Shown: in pieces, positions 16,846-26,403 of the stretch | Numbering within the stretch: the stretch's first letter is position 1 | Layout of the letters: every line of letters starts with the position of its first letter | Source: Arthrobacter sp. DNA4 | Lineage (GTDB): Bacteria; Actinomycetota; Actinomycetes; Actinomycetales; Micrococcaceae | Reading direction: 5' to 3' | Length of the DNA: 64,000 bases | NCBI RefSeq assembly: GCF_024362385.1 | Contig: NZ_CP101466.1 | Span: 434,001-498,000, forward strand | The notes under the pieces: model-generated | Databases searched by the model: none | What the model was told of the DNA's origin: nothing | The model's input: the letters and a program-made list of their open reading frames with translations, nothing else | Made by a program: the position numbers and the translations under genes

Positions 16846-17277
16846 TTGGGCAACTCCTGTGGAGGTCATTTGCTTGCGACTTGTAGCTGCCCCGCTCCGG
16901 GCAGGCCTTCAATTTTACGGGATTCCTCTAGCGTCGGAGCAGTTTGATGGCGTAGCATGCTCCCTTTTGTGCCCAATTTGGGGCCGGTTCTGAAAATTTT
17001 TCCCCCGGCTTTTCCCGCGTGATCACTGGGAAGCAGGCTGATGAACAGCGGCGTTACCAAAAATTTTCCAAAATGCCCCGTTTCAACCCCGCTCCCGAGG
17101 GAAACCGGCCGCAAAAAGTGACCGCTGCCACGGTCCCCGGAGGGGGTTCCCAGCAGCCTCGGACGTGCCTATGGTAGAGCGGTGAACGCACTTCTTTCCG
17201 GGCAGTAGTCCGCGCGCCCGGGCGCTTTCGCCGGCATTCGTTTCAAGGAAGAACGAAGAAAAGAAGGGAAGAACCAC
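16846..17277. other. Divergent intergenic region without a gene
   Basis: No convincing coding frame is seen in these 432 bases. It is less GC-rich than its surroundings in places (CAAAAATTTTCCAAAAT near 17057-17073) and must hold the promoters of the transporter on the left and the small protein on the right. No known RNA family was recognised. Confidence 0.5.
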
Positions 17278-17535
17278 ATGGGTGAAGAATCCAGCCAGTT
17301 CCACATCAGGCCTGAGGTGGCGGACCACCTTGCGGCAGCCATGGATGCGCCTGTGGCGCCCGGCCCCGCGGCTACGGGTGCCGTTCCGCTGGCAGGGCAG
17401 GGCGGGTGGCCGGACGGCATGGGAAAGCGGCGGCACCCGAAGGACCAGGGCTCCGGCCATGGGCGGATGGGTCACGAGGCCGCAGTGACGGCTGTCCACC
17501 GCACCGGCCGGCCCCAGATGCCGCACTCCTCATAG
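17278..17535 (+). CDS. Small hydrophilic hypothetical protein
   Basis: An 85-residue protein rich in Gly, Ala, Pro and His with no membrane span. It starts MGEESSQFHIRPEVADHLAAAMD and ends in a His/Arg/Gly-rich stretch. The ATG follows AAGGGAAG. The N-terminal 25 residues look like a structured helix; the rest is likely disordered. It is followed by a strong terminator. No family recognised. Confidence 0.55.
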   Translation: MGEESSQFHIRPEVADHLAAAMDAPVAPGPAATGAVPLAGQGGWPDGMGKRRHPKDQGSGHGRMGHEAAVTAVHRTGRPQMPHSS

Positions 17536-17591
17536 CTGCTGGCCGTCGCCTGGACCCAGCAGGGCGACGCGCGCTGTCCATATCGACACGG

Positions 17592-17635
17592 AAATTACCT
17601 GGCGCCCCCGGAATATGGGGGCCGCCAGGTAATTT
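17592..17635. terminator. Terminator hairpin between converging genes
   Basis: AAATTACCTGGC pairs with GCCAGGTAATTT and an inner CCCCC pairs with GGGGG. With T on one side and A on the other it can serve both the rightward small gene and the leftward ligD gene. Confidence 0.85.
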
Positions 17636-17684
17636 GCGCGTCGCGGACCCGCAAGCGCGTCGAAAAGCGTGCGCCCCGCCGGGC

Positions 17685-20189
17685 TTAGCCTTCGCGGACC
17701 ACGTCCGACGGGTCCTTGTCCAGGCGCCAGCCCCGCCACCGTGGATGCCTGAGCCTGCCCGGCCCCGTCCACTCGCTGTAGGTCACCTCGCCCACGAGCT
17801 CCGGTGACACCCAGTGGGCGTCGGCGGAATCCGGCCGGGGGACGTCGTGGAAAGGTGAGGTTTTCCGGCCCAGGCGTTCCACCGTCTGGCGGAGTTCCGT
17901 GAGCTCCCGGCCGCTGAAACCGGAGCCGACGCGCCCCACGTACTGCAGCTTGCCGCCGTCGGGAATGCCCACCAGCAGCGATCCCACGGTGTCCTGCCGC
18001 CCGCCCTTTCCCGGCCGCCAACCGCCCACCACCACTTCCTGGGTCTGTTCCGTCTTGAGTTTGATCCAGGTCCTGGTCCGCTGCCCGCTCACGTAGCGGC
18101 TGTCCGTCCTCTTGGCCATCACCCCTTCAAGGCCGAGCTCCTGCGCGCTGTCGAGGAGGAGGTCCACGGATTCCTCGAGCACCATGGACAGGTCCACCGG
18201 GCAGTCGGAGGGACGGAAGAATTCCTCCAGCCGCTGCCGCCGTTTGCTGAGCGGCAGGCGCCGGAGGTCCTTGCCGTCGTCGAAGAGCAGGTCGAACAGC
18301 ATCAGCTGGACCGGGATCGAGGTGCGGGCTTTGGCGACGTCGGCCGCCCGGGTAAGTTTCATCCGCCCCTGCAGCAGCCCAAAGTCAGGCCTTCCACCGG
18401 GCCCGACGGCGATGATCTCACCATCGGCCACGAACGGCTGCCCCGGCCAGCACGCCCGGTCCGTGAACTCGGGGTAGGTCCTGGTGACGTCGTTGCCGTT
18501 GCGGGAGAAGATCCGGACCTTTTCACTGTCCGCCACCAGCAGTGCCCGGACACCGTCCCACTTGAGCTCGTACTGCCACGTGCTGCCGTGCAGGTCCGCA
18601 GTGCTGCCGGAGGTCGCCATCATGGGGGCGTACTCCAGCGGGTCGGCAAGGGCGCTCAGCGTTGCTGCGGAAGCCGCGGACGGCTCTTCACCGCCGGCGT
18701 CCTGCGAAGGTTCCGGCACTGCGCGGGCCGCCTGCCGTCGTCGTCCGCCTTGCTGCTCCTGGTCCATCAGGTGGATGAGCCATTGGTTTTCGGCGTCCTT
18801 CCCCTGCCCGCGTCCGGTGTGGATGAGGGCCACCTTCCTGCTGCCGCCCAGCCCGCCGCCCTCCGATCCCGTCAGGGTGACGATGACTTCCTTGCCGTTG
18901 ATCCACTTGTGCAGTTCGTAGGTGCCGGTGTCCCAAATGGTCATTTCACCCGCGCCGTACTGTCCCTTGGGGATGGTGCCGTGGAAGGTGAGGTAGTCCA
19001 TGGGATGGTCCTCGGTCTGCACGGCCAGGTTGTTCTTGCCGCCGGACTCCGGGACGCCCTTGGGCAGGGCCCAGGATGCCAGGACCCCCTCGTGTTCCAG
19101 CCGGAGGTCCCAGTGCAGGCGGCTGGCGTGATGTTCCTGGATGACAAAGCTGTTGCCGCCGGCCGGGATCCCCGCGAACGGTTCGGGGGTCGCCTTGGGG
19201 TCGCGCATCGAGCGGTACCTGCCCAGCCGGGCGTCGCCGTCGTGGTGTGCGTCCCCCTGTTCCGGGCTGCCGGTTGTCCCACCCGCCGCCGCGCTTGCCG
19301 CAGCGTTGACGACGGCGGCGAACGGGTCCTTGCCGTCCCGCACCCGGCGCAGCACCTCCTGGTAGTCCAGGTGCTTCAGCGTGGGAGACTGGATTTCCCG
19401 CCAGGTCCGCGGGGCGGCCACCATGGGCGTGGGCCTGCCGCGAAGCGAGTAGGGGACCACCGTGGTTTTTGCGGCGTTGTTCTGGCTCCAGTCCACCAGC
19501 ACCTTGCCCTTGCGCAGTGACTTCTTCATGTCGCTGACGGCGAGGTCCGGGTGGTCGGCCTCGAGTGCCCGGGCCAGTTCGCGGGCGAAAGCGGAGATCT
19601 CTTCCGAGGTCTGGGTCCCGTCCAGTGCTGCATACAGGTGGATGCCCTTGCTGCCACTGGTTACCGGCACCGGGTCCAGGCCCACGTCCTGCAGGATGTC
19701 CCGCGCCAGGAGGGCCACTTCGCGGCATTCCGGCAGCCCGGCGCCCTCGCCAGGGTCCAGGTCCAGCACCAGCCGGTCCGGATTGAGCTGGTTGCCGTGC
19801 GAATCCACCCGCCACTGCGGCACGTGGATTTCGAGGGAGTTGATCTGGCCGAACCAGGCCAGCGTGGCGGCGTCGTTGACCAGGGGGTAGTGGATGGTCC
19901 GGTCCTTGTGCGTGATCGCTGCCCGGGGCAGCCAGCTAGGCGCTGAGTCCTCCAAATCCTTCTGGAAGAACACCTCACCGGGCTTGTCCGCGGTGCCTAC
20001 TCCGTTGACCCACCGCTTCCGCGTGGCCGGGCGGTTGGCGGCCGCCGGTATCAGGACGTGCGCCACCGCAGCGTAGTAGGCCAGCACGTCCGCCTTGGTG
20101 GTGCCGGTCTCCGGGTAAATGATTTTGTCCAGGTTGGTCAGCGTCAGTTCGCGGCCCGCCACCCGGACACGTTCCCGGCTACCTGCCAT
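17685..20189 (-). CDS. ligD: Multifunctional ATP-dependent DNA ligase D for non-homologous end joining
   Basis: An 834-residue LigD with all three domains in the mycobacterial order. The polymerase/primase domain (about residues 10-290) has LVLDLDPGEG with the metal-binding Asp pair. The 3'-phosphoesterase (about 330-470) begins FVIQEHHASRLHWDLRLEH. The ligase domain (about 525-834) has the adenylation motif YELKWDGVRALL with the AMP-accepting Lys near 538, and ends with VGSGFSGRELTEL and the closing VTYSEWT. It fills, trims and seals double-strand breaks held by Ku. The ku gene is divergent 40 bases away, so the pair shares a regulatory region. Confidence 0.95.
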   Translation of the reverse strand: MAGSRERVRVAGRELTLTNLDKIIYPETGTTKADVLAYYAAVAHVLIPAAANRPATRKRWVNGVGTADKPGEVFFQKDLEDSAPSWLPRAAITHKDRTIHYPLVNDAATLAWFGQINSLEIHVPQWRVDSHGNQLNPDRLVLDLDPGEGAGLPECREVALLARDILQDVGLDPVPVTSGSKGIHLYAALDGTQTSEEISAFARELARALEADHPDLAVSDMKKSLRKGKVLVDWSQNNAAKTTVVPYSLRGRPTPMVAAPRTWREIQSPTLKHLDYQEVLRRVRDGKDPFAAVVNAAASAAAGGTTGSPEQGDAHHDGDARLGRYRSMRDPKATPEPFAGIPAGGNSFVIQEHHASRLHWDLRLEHEGVLASWALPKGVPESGGKNNLAVQTEDHPMDYLTFHGTIPKGQYGAGEMTIWDTGTYELHKWINGKEVIVTLTGSEGGGLGGSRKVALIHTGRGQGKDAENQWLIHLMDQEQQGGRRRQAARAVPEPSQDAGGEEPSAASAATLSALADPLEYAPMMATSGSTADLHGSTWQYELKWDGVRALLVADSEKVRIFSRNGNDVTRTYPEFTDRACWPGQPFVADGEIIAVGPGGRPDFGLLQGRMKLTRAADVAKARTSIPVQLMLFDLLFDDGKDLRRLPLSKRRQRLEEFFRPSDCPVDLSMVLEESVDLLLDSAQELGLEGVMAKRTDSRYVSGQRTRTWIKLKTEQTQEVVVGGWRPGKGGRQDTVGSLLVGIPDGGKLQYVGRVGSGFSGRELTELRQTVERLGRKTSPFHDVPRPDSADAHWVSPELVGEVTYSEWTGPGRLRHPRWRGWRLDKDPSDVVREG

Positions 20190-20229
20190 GGGGCTTCACC
20201 TCCGGCCCGCTCTGATGTTGACTGTAGGA

Positions 20230-21417
20230 ATGAGAGCCATCTGGAAAGGTGCCATCGCGTTCGGCCTGGTCAACGTGCCCGTGAAGGTCTACAGCGCCAC
20301 TGAGGATCATGACATCAGTCTGCACCAGGTTCACAATGCCGACGGCGGCAGGATCCGCTACCAGCGCCGGTGCGAGGTCTGCAGCGAAGTGGTGGACTAC
20401 TCGGACATCGAGAAGGCGTTCGAGGAGGACGGCCGCACGGTGGTGCTGTCCAAGGATGAGCTCAAGTCCATTCCTGCTGAGAACAGCCACGAGATCGAAG
20501 TGGTGCAGTTCGTGCCGTCGGAGCAGCTCGAACCCATGATGTTCGAGAAGAGCTACTACCTGGAGCCGGACTCCAAGTCGCCCAAGGCCTACGTGCTGCT
20601 GCGCCGCGCGCTGGAGGACACGGACCGGGTGGCCATCGTCCAGTTCGCGCTGCGGGAAAAGACCCGGCTGGGTGCCCTGCGCATCAAGGACGACGTCCTG
20701 GTGCTGCAGTCCCTGCTCTGGCCCGATGAGGTACGCGAGGCCAACTTCCCATCGCTGGACGCCGATATCAGGATCTCCGCCCAAGAACGGGACATGTCCG
20801 CGGCGCTGGTGGAATCCATGGCGGCCGACTTCGAGCCCAGCTCCTTTACGGATGAGTACCAGGTGCAGCTCCGGCAGCTGATTGACGCCAAGCTCGAACA
20901 GGGCGAATCGCTGGACACGGAGGAAACGTTCGGCGTCGAGGCCGGCGAGGGCGGCAAGGGCGAGGTCATCGACCTCATGGAGGCCCTCAAGCGGAGCCTG
21001 GACCGGAAGCGCGGCGGCGGGGAAGCCGCCTCCGCCGGTGGAGAATCCGACGACGAAGCGGACGCAGGGAACGAGGAAACCGAAGCTGCCAAACCTGCGG
21101 GCAAGCGGGCCGGCACCAAGGCGGCCGCGTCCAGGACGGCGGCAGCGAAGACCGGCACGGACGATGCCAAACCAGCCGCCAGGTCATCAGCGAAGTCCAC
21201 ATCGGCTTCCGCCAAGACCACGGGAGCAAGATCCACAGCGTCCAAGTCGACGACAGCCAAATCCACGACAGCCACATCCACTGCAGCCAAGTCCACTGCA
21301 GCTAAAACAACCGCGTCCAAGTCCTCCGGCACGGGCCCGGCGGACACCAAGACGTCCGGCACAAAGGCTGCGGCAAAACCGGCGGCCAAGACCACCAGGG
21401 CGCGCAAGCCGGCCTGA
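20230..21417 (+). CDS. ku: Ku protein, DNA end-binding, with long Lys/Ala/Ser/Thr-rich tail
   Basis: A 395-residue bacterial Ku. The core (about residues 1-265) starts MRAIWKGAIAFGLVNVPVKV and includes VDYSDIEKAFE, YYLEPDSKSPKAYVLLRRAL and ALVESMAADFEP; it forms a ring on DNA ends and recruits LigD. The last 130 residues are a low-complexity tail, first acidic (SDDEADAGNEETEAA), then built of repeated (S/T)-K-S-T and A-A-K units, like the histone-H1-like tails of some actinobacterial Ku proteins that bind DNA. An in-frame ATG at 20215 is a possible alternative start; 20230 fits the family N-terminus. Confidence 0.95.
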   Translation: MRAIWKGAIAFGLVNVPVKVYSATEDHDISLHQVHNADGGRIRYQRRCEVCSEVVDYSDIEKAFEEDGRTVVLSKDELKSIPAENSHEIEVVQFVPSEQLEPMMFEKSYYLEPDSKSPKAYVLLRRALEDTDRVAIVQFALREKTRLGALRIKDDVLVLQSLLWPDEVREANFPSLDADIRISAQERDMSAALVESMAADFEPSSFTDEYQVQLRQLIDAKLEQGESLDTEETFGVEAGEGGKGEVIDLMEALKRSLDRKRGGGEAASAGGESDDEADAGNEETEAAKPAGKRAGTKAAASRTAAAKTGTDDAKPAARSSAKSTSASAKTTGARSTASKSTTAKSTTATSTAAKSTAAKTTASKSSGTGPADTKTSGTKAAAKPAAKTTRARKPA

Positions 21418-21585
21418 CCGGCAATCGGTACGGCATTCCGGAGGGGCCGGTAGCCGGGCCGCGCTTTCGGAAAACGTGCCTTTACAGCGGCCTCCAACGC
21501 GCCCACAATGAGTCGCATCGCAGCCTCCGCTGTGCCAACGGCGCGCTGCCACCCATTCCGGACGGACATGTAAAGGGGCGCGGAC

Positions 21586-22428
21586 ATGAGCCAGCAGACG
21601 GATGCAGTGGAGGATGACCGGGAGCTGAAGAAAAAGCACCGGGCCATGTGGGCATCAGGGGATTACCCCGCCCTCGCGGACGAGATGCTCCTGGAACTGG
21701 GCGCCGTCCTGGTGGAGGCCTGCGGCATCAAACCACGCCAACGGGTCCTGGACGTTGCGGCCGGAACCGGCAACGCGGCCATCCCGGCAGCCATGATGGG
21801 GGCCAAGGTGGTGGCCAGCGACCTTACTCCTGAACTTTTCGAGGCAGGGCGCAAGGAGGCGGCCAACCGTGGCGTCAGCCTGGAGTGGCAGGAGGGCGAC
21901 GCCGAAGCCCTGCCCTTTAGTGATGCGGAGTTCGACGCCGTGATGTCCTGCATCGGGGTGATGTTTGCGCCGCACCACCAGGCGGCCGCGGACGAGCTGC
22001 TCCGGGTCTGCAAGCCGGGAGGCTCCATCGGGCTGCTCAGCTGGACGCCGGAAGGATTCGTCGGTCAGATGCTGGCCACCCTGAAGCCGTTTGCCCCGCC
22101 GCCCCCGCCCGGCGCCCAGCCAGCGCCGCTCTGGGGGAGCGAGGAGCATGTCCGCGAACTGCTGGACGGGAGCGTCACCGACGTTCACACCCGCAAGCAG
22201 AACCTGGCCGTCAGGAGCTTTCACCAGCCCGCGGACTTCGTTAGGTATTTCAAGTCCCACTACGGCCCCATCATCTCCGTCTACAAATTCCTGGGCGAGG
22301 ACCGGGACAAGGTCCAGGCGCTGGATAAGGCCCTCACCGATCTTGCTGATTCCTTTGGTGATGCGCACGGCGACAGCCCGTTCCAGATGGAATGGGAGTA
22401 CCTGCTCTTCACGGCGAAGAAGGCCTGA
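21586..22428 (+). CDS. Class I SAM-dependent methyltransferase
   Basis: A 280-residue methyltransferase with motif I VLDVAAGTGNAAIPAA (about residues 48-63), motif II VVASDLTPELFEAG, the acidic EGDAEALPF and VCKPGGSIGLLSWTPEGFVG, typical of the UbiE/Methyltransf_11 group. Proteins with the same start (KKKHRAMWASGDYPALA) are common in actinobacteria; the substrate is unknown. It ends three bases before an SRPBCC protein gene, with which it forms an operon, so the pair may handle the same hydrophobic ligand. Confidence 0.9.
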   Translation: MSQQTDAVEDDRELKKKHRAMWASGDYPALADEMLLELGAVLVEACGIKPRQRVLDVAAGTGNAAIPAAMMGAKVVASDLTPELFEAGRKEAANRGVSLEWQEGDAEALPFSDAEFDAVMSCIGVMFAPHHQAAADELLRVCKPGGSIGLLSWTPEGFVGQMLATLKPFAPPPPPGAQPAPLWGSEEHVRELLDGSVTDVHTRKQNLAVRSFHQPADFVRYFKSHYGPIISVYKFLGEDRDKVQALDKALTDLADSFGDAHGDSPFQMEWEYLLFTAKKA

Positions 22429-22431
22429 GCC

Positions 22432-22863
22432 ATGGCGGGAAACCACGTGGCTACATCCGTTGCCACCATCAACGCCCGGCCGGAGCGCGTGTGGGAAGTG
22501 CTGACCGATCCCGCCGCAGTGAAGGAGTTCATGTTCGGGACCACTCTGGAGACGGACTGGACGGTGGGAAGCCCCATCACCTGGCAGGGCGTGTGGGAGG
22601 GAAAGACGTACCAGGATAAAGGCCGGATCCTGGCCGTGGAGCCGGGGCGGAAGCTCGTCCACACCCATTTCAGTGCCCTGTCCGGCCAGGAGGACAAACC
22701 AGAGAACTACCACACGCTCGAATGGACACTCGAGGACCAGGGCGGCGCCACCCGGCTGACGCTGGCCCAGGACAATAACCCCACGGAGGAAGCCGCCGCG
22801 CACTCGAAGGGTATGTGGGACAAGCTCGTGGCGGATGTGAAGGCACTCGCCGAGCGCGGCTGA
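22432..22863 (+). CDS. SRPBCC (AHSA1-like) domain protein
   Basis: A 143-residue START-like protein with a hydrophobic ligand cavity. It opens with SVATINARPERVWEVLTDPAAVKEFMFG, has WQGVWEGKTYQDKGRIL in the middle strands and ends in a long C-terminal helix with HSKGMWDKLVADVKAL. These proteins bind lipids or polyketides or act as cochaperones. Start and stop are tightly linked to the preceding methyltransferase (three-base gap). A strong terminator follows. Confidence 0.9.
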   Translation: MAGNHVATSVATINARPERVWEVLTDPAAVKEFMFGTTLETDWTVGSPITWQGVWEGKTYQDKGRILAVEPGRKLVHTHFSALSGQEDKPENYHTLEWTLEDQGGATRLTLAQDNNPTEEAAAHSKGMWDKLVADVKALAERG

Positions 22864-22899
22864 CTGATGCCCGCCCGTGCGGGCGGACGGTTAAAACCA

Positions 22900-22952
22900 G
22901 GCGGCCGCCGTCGGGCGTATCCCTTGGGAGGGAAAGCCCGACGGCGGCCGCC
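22900..22952. terminator. Terminator hairpin with 17-bp perfect stem
   Basis: GGCGGCCGCCGTCGGGC (22900-22916) is exactly complementary to 22936-22952 with a 19-base loop. It lies between the rightward SRPBCC gene and the leftward ptsH gene and probably ends both. Confidence 0.85.
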
Positions 22953-22982
22953 GGCGTTGTGCTGCCTGAGGCAGCGAAGGTG

Positions 22983-23261
22983 CTACTCGGCGTCGTGGTC
23001 CGTTTCGAGGATCTGCACCAGGCGCTCCAGCGCATCGTCTGCGCCGGCACCTTCGGCGCGGAGGACCACCACGTCGCCGTGTGAGGCGCCCAGGCTCATG
23101 AGGGACAGGATGCTGGCTGCATCCATGGCCTCGTCTGCCGGCTCGCCTTCACGGGCGATGGTGATGTCCAGGTCGAACTCTCCGGCTGCCTCGGCAAAGA
23201 TAGCGGCGGGGCGGGCGTGCAGGCCCACGCGGCTGGCAACTGTTGCTGTGCGTTCTGGCAT
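22983..23261 (-). CDS. ptsH: Phosphocarrier protein HPr
   Basis: A 92-residue HPr. The active-site His is at position 15 in GLHARPAA, followed by the Arg17 that is always present. The regulatory-serine region AASILSLMSLGAS is present near residue 50, shifted a few residues from the Bacillus position. HPr carries phosphate from enzyme I to the fructose-specific EIIA encoded just upstream, 65 bases away, so this is a dedicated or the general HPr embedded in the fructose operon. Enzyme I is not in this window. Confidence 0.95.
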   Translation of the reverse strand: MPERTATVASRVGLHARPAAIFAEAAGEFDLDITIAREGEPADEAMDAASILSLMSLGASHGDVVVLRAEGAGADDALERLVQILETDHDAE

Positions 23262-23326
23262 TTTTGCTCCTTTGTCTTTCGGCGTGCTGATCGTTCAGCG
23301 CCGGGAAGGTCTGTGGCTGAACCGGC

Positions 23327-25420
23327 TCAGACGGTTACGGGAACCGGTTCAACCGTATCAACGGTCTTCTTGACTGCCCAGCGCTTCAGGGCGATGACCG
23401 AGAGGGCGGTGACCACGACGCCGACGATGATCGAAACAACGAACATCAGGAAGTTGTCGATGGCGAAGAAGACGAACAGGCCGCCGTGGGGTGCCTTGGA
23501 TCCGACGCCGGCAGCCATCGAGATGGCTCCAGTCACCGCACCGCCCAGCATGCTGGCGGGGATAACGCGCAGCGGGTCGGCCGCGGCGAACGGGATGGCG
23601 CCTTCGGAGATGAAGGACGCGCCCAGCAGCCAGGCTGCCTTGCCGTTTTCCTGCTCCGCCAGGCTGAAGAGCTTCTTGTTCAGGACGGTGGACGCCAAGG
23701 CCATGGCCAGCGGCGGAACCATGCCGGACGCCATGACGGCTGCCATAATCTGCCACGGGGCCTGGTTGTCGATGGTTGCGGCGCCGAGGCCGGCGACGGC
23801 GAAGGAGTAGGCAACCTTGTTGACCGGGCCGCCGAGGTCGAAGCACATCATCAGGCCCAGGATCACGCCCAGGGCGATGGCACCGGCCCCGGTGAGGCCG
23901 GACAGCCAGGAGTTCAGGCCGTTGGTGATGGCGACGATGGGGCCGCCCAGGATTACGAACATCAGGCCCGAAGCCACCAGGGAGGCCAGCAGCGGGATGA
24001 TCACCACGGGCATCAGGCCGCGCAGCCAGCGTGCCACCTGCAGGCGGCCTACCACGTGGGCGATGTAGCCGGCCAGCAGGCCGCCCACGATGCCGCCCAG
24101 GAATCCGGCACCCATGAACCCGGCAACTGCACCGGCGACGAAGCCGGGCGCGATGCCCGGACGGTCAGCGATGGCGTAGGCGATGTAGCCTGCCAGCGCC
24201 GGAACCAGGAACCCGAGTGACAATGCGCCGATCTTGAACAGGACCGCCCCGAGGTAGGCACCCAGCGGACCCCACGCGTTGTCGGGGAACTCGGTGGGCA
24301 GGTTGAACAGGCTGTTCTGGACCACAATCGTGTCCGCGTACTTGGTGATCAGGTAGCCGCCCATGAGGAAGCCAAGGGCGATCAGCAGGCCACCGCCGGC
24401 CACGAACGGAATCATGTAGCTGACACCGGTCAGGAGGGCTTTCTTGAGCTTCTGCCCAATGTGCTCGCCCTTTTCCTCGGCCTCGTGCTCGGCCTGTTCC
24501 TCGGCACCGAAGTGCGGGACGCGCCGGGCGTGGGGGTTGTCGGCCGCGGCGAGGGCTTCCTGGACCATCTTGTCCGGTTCGTCGATGCCGCGCTTTACCG
24601 GGGCGTTGATGACGGGCTTGCCGGCGAAGCGCTCCTTACCGCGCACGTCCACGTCAACAGCGAAGATCACGGCGTCCGCCGCGGCGATGACGGCGGGGTC
24701 CAGTGCCTTGGCTCCGGAGGAACCCTGGGTCTCCACCTGCAGGTCAACGCCCACTTCCTTGGCGGCTGCCACGAGGGAGTCGGCTGCCATGTAGGTGTGG
24801 GCAATGCCGGTGGGGCACGCGGTGACGGCCACCAGGCGCTTGGGTCCCCGGGCGGCGGAACCTGCGGATGCCCCTGCGGGGGCACCCACAGCGCTGGCAC
24901 CGGCTGCGCCTACTCCGGCGCCGACCGGAACTGCATCGGCCGGAGCCGCTGCGGCGTGCGCGGCGGGCTTGTCCGCCAGCGCGCCGTCGACGAGTTCCAC
25001 AATTTCTTCCTGGGAGGACGCGTTGCGGAGGGCCGCGGTGAAGTCCTTTTTGATGAGGGACCGGGCGAGCTTGGAGAGCAGCTTCAGGTGCTCCTGGTCC
25101 GCTCCGTCGGGAGCGGCGATGAAGAACACCAGGTCAGCGGGGCCGTCCTTGGCGCCGAAGTCCACCTTCGGGTTCAGGCGGGCCATGGCGAGGGTGGGTA
25201 CGGTGACGGCGGCAGAGCGGCAGTGCGGAATGGCGATGCCGCCGGGGATGCCCGTGGCGGTCTTCTGCTCGCGGGCGAAGGCGTCCGCGAAGAGTCCTTC
25301 AACTTCTGATGCGCGTCCGGTGGCAGCTACCTTGCTTGCCAGATGCCGGATCACCGTCTCGGGGGCGTTGCCCAGGTTCTGGTCGAGCTCGACCAGGTCC
25401 GTGGTGATGAGCTGGGTCAC
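23327..25420 (-). CDS. fruA: Fructose-specific PTS permease, fused IIA-IIB-IIC
   Basis: A 697-residue fusion with domain order IIA, IIB, IIC. The IIA phospho-His is His66 in GIAIPHCRS. An Ala/Pro linker leads to IIB, whose phospho-Cys is near residue 199 in AVTACPTGIAHTYMAA. IIC (about 350-690) has ten or so spans starting LLTGVSYMIPFVAGGGLLIALG. It takes up fructose and releases it as fructose-1-phosphate. The GTG start at 25420 has AAAGGA upstream and is 2 bases from the fruK stop. The order fruR-fruK-fruA-ptsH is a full fructose-uptake operon. Confidence 0.95.
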   Translation of the reverse strand: MTQLITTDLVELDQNLGNAPETVIRHLASKVAATGRASEVEGLFADAFAREQKTATGIPGGIAIPHCRSAAVTVPTLAMARLNPKVDFGAKDGPADLVFFIAAPDGADQEHLKLLSKLARSLIKKDFTAALRNASSQEEIVELVDGALADKPAAHAAAAPADAVPVGAGVGAAGASAVGAPAGASAGSAARGPKRLVAVTACPTGIAHTYMAADSLVAAAKEVGVDLQVETQGSSGAKALDPAVIAAADAVIFAVDVDVRGKERFAGKPVINAPVKRGIDEPDKMVQEALAAADNPHARRVPHFGAEEQAEHEAEEKGEHIGQKLKKALLTGVSYMIPFVAGGGLLIALGFLMGGYLITKYADTIVVQNSLFNLPTEFPDNAWGPLGAYLGAVLFKIGALSLGFLVPALAGYIAYAIADRPGIAPGFVAGAVAGFMGAGFLGGIVGGLLAGYIAHVVGRLQVARWLRGLMPVVIIPLLASLVASGLMFVILGGPIVAITNGLNSWLSGLTGAGAIALGVILGLMMCFDLGGPVNKVAYSFAVAGLGAATIDNQAPWQIMAAVMASGMVPPLAMALASTVLNKKLFSLAEQENGKAAWLLGASFISEGAIPFAAADPLRVIPASMLGGAVTGAISMAAGVGSKAPHGGLFVFFAIDNFLMFVVSIIVGVVVTALSVIALKRWAVKKTVDTVEPVPVTV

Positions 25421-25422
25421 TG

Positions 25423-26403
25423 TCAATCCTTTCGAAGGGCCGTGATGGTTACGGCATCCGGGGTGGTTTGGTTTACTGCCGGAACGGTGGAACCCGGCAG
25501 CGAGGCAGCGGCGGCACCATGGGCCACCGCCTGACGAAGGCAGTCGGCAGGGGCGGCGCCCCGGCCATGGGCAAGCAGGTAGCCGGCAAGTGCGGAGTCG
25601 CCCGCACCCACCGTGCTGACCGCGGCGACCGGCGGGTGCGTGGCCAGCCACGCGCCGTCGGCCGTGACAAGGACAGCTCCCTTGGAACCGAGAGTTGCCA
25701 GCACAGCACCCACACCGGAACGGACGACGGCGGCTGCGGCGGCAGCGGCAGCAGCCGGATCCGCTTCCAGTTCGTCACCGGATGCCGGGGGGAAACCGGC
25801 AGCTGCGGCCAGCTCCGCCAGTTCCTCGGCGTTGGGCTTCAGGAGGTCAGGCATGCCCTCCGGGCCGCCGGTAAGGGCGGCCGCGAGTGGCAGGCCGGAC
25901 GAGTCGACGGCGATGCGCGGGGCGGCGCCGTCGGCGGAAGAACGCAGGCGGCGGGCTGCCGTTGCGTAGAAGTCGGTGGGGAGTCCCGGCGGCAGTGATC
26001 CGGCCAGGACCACCCAGGTGGCGCCGCGTGAGCTTTCGACCAACAGCTTGATCAGGGCTTCCTGCTGGTTCTCATCCAGCGCGGGGCCCGGTTCGTTGAT
26101 CTTGGTGGTCACGCCGCCGGGTTCGGTGAGGGCCACGTTGGTGCGCAGCGGCTCGTCGATGGGAAGCGAAACGAAGGGCACCGCGTGCTCGCGCAGGCCC
26201 GCCAGGACGGGATCGCTGTCCGCGCCGGGGAGGACAGCAAGGGACTCCAGCCCCGAGGCCACCAGCGCGCGGGAGACGTTGACGCCCTTGCCGCCGGATT
26301 CCTGGCGGACGGAGATGGCGCGCTGTACCTCGCCACGCTCGAGCGGGCCGGGAAGGGCGACGGTCCGGTCAAGGCTGGGGTTGGCGGTGAAGGTGACGAT
26401 CAT
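25423..26403 (-). CDS. fruK: 1-phosphofructokinase
   Basis: A 326-residue PfkB/ribokinase-family enzyme that converts fructose-1-phosphate, the PTS product, to fructose-1,6-bisphosphate. The first signature is SGGKGVNVSRAL near residue 37, and the catalytic segment is TVGAGDSALAGYLLAHGRG near 270 with the base Asp. The N-terminus MIVTFTANPSLDRTV is typical. It overlaps the stop of fruR by 4 bases and is followed 2 bases later by fruA. Confidence 0.95.
   Translation of the reverse strand: MIVTFTANPSLDRTVALPGPLERGEVQRAISVRQESGGKGVNVSRALVASGLESLAVLPGADSDPVLAGLREHAVPFVSLPIDEPLRTNVALTEPGGVTTKINEPGPALDENQQEALIKLLVESSRGATWVVLAGSLPPGLPTDFYATAARRLRSSADGAAPRIAVDSSGLPLAAALTGGPEGMPDLLKPNAEELAELAAAAGFPPASGDELEADPAAAAAAAAAVVRSGVGAVLATLGSKGAVLVTADGAWLATHPPVAAVSTVGAGDSALAGYLLAHGRGAAPADCLRQAVAHGAAAASLPGSTVPAVNQTTPDAVTITALRKD

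Noticed and set aside
21110..21410. Repeats in the tail of ku as a CRISPR or tandem DNA array
   Set aside because: They follow codons (Lys-Ser-Thr, Ala-Ala-Lys) in the coding frame and have no fixed spacer.
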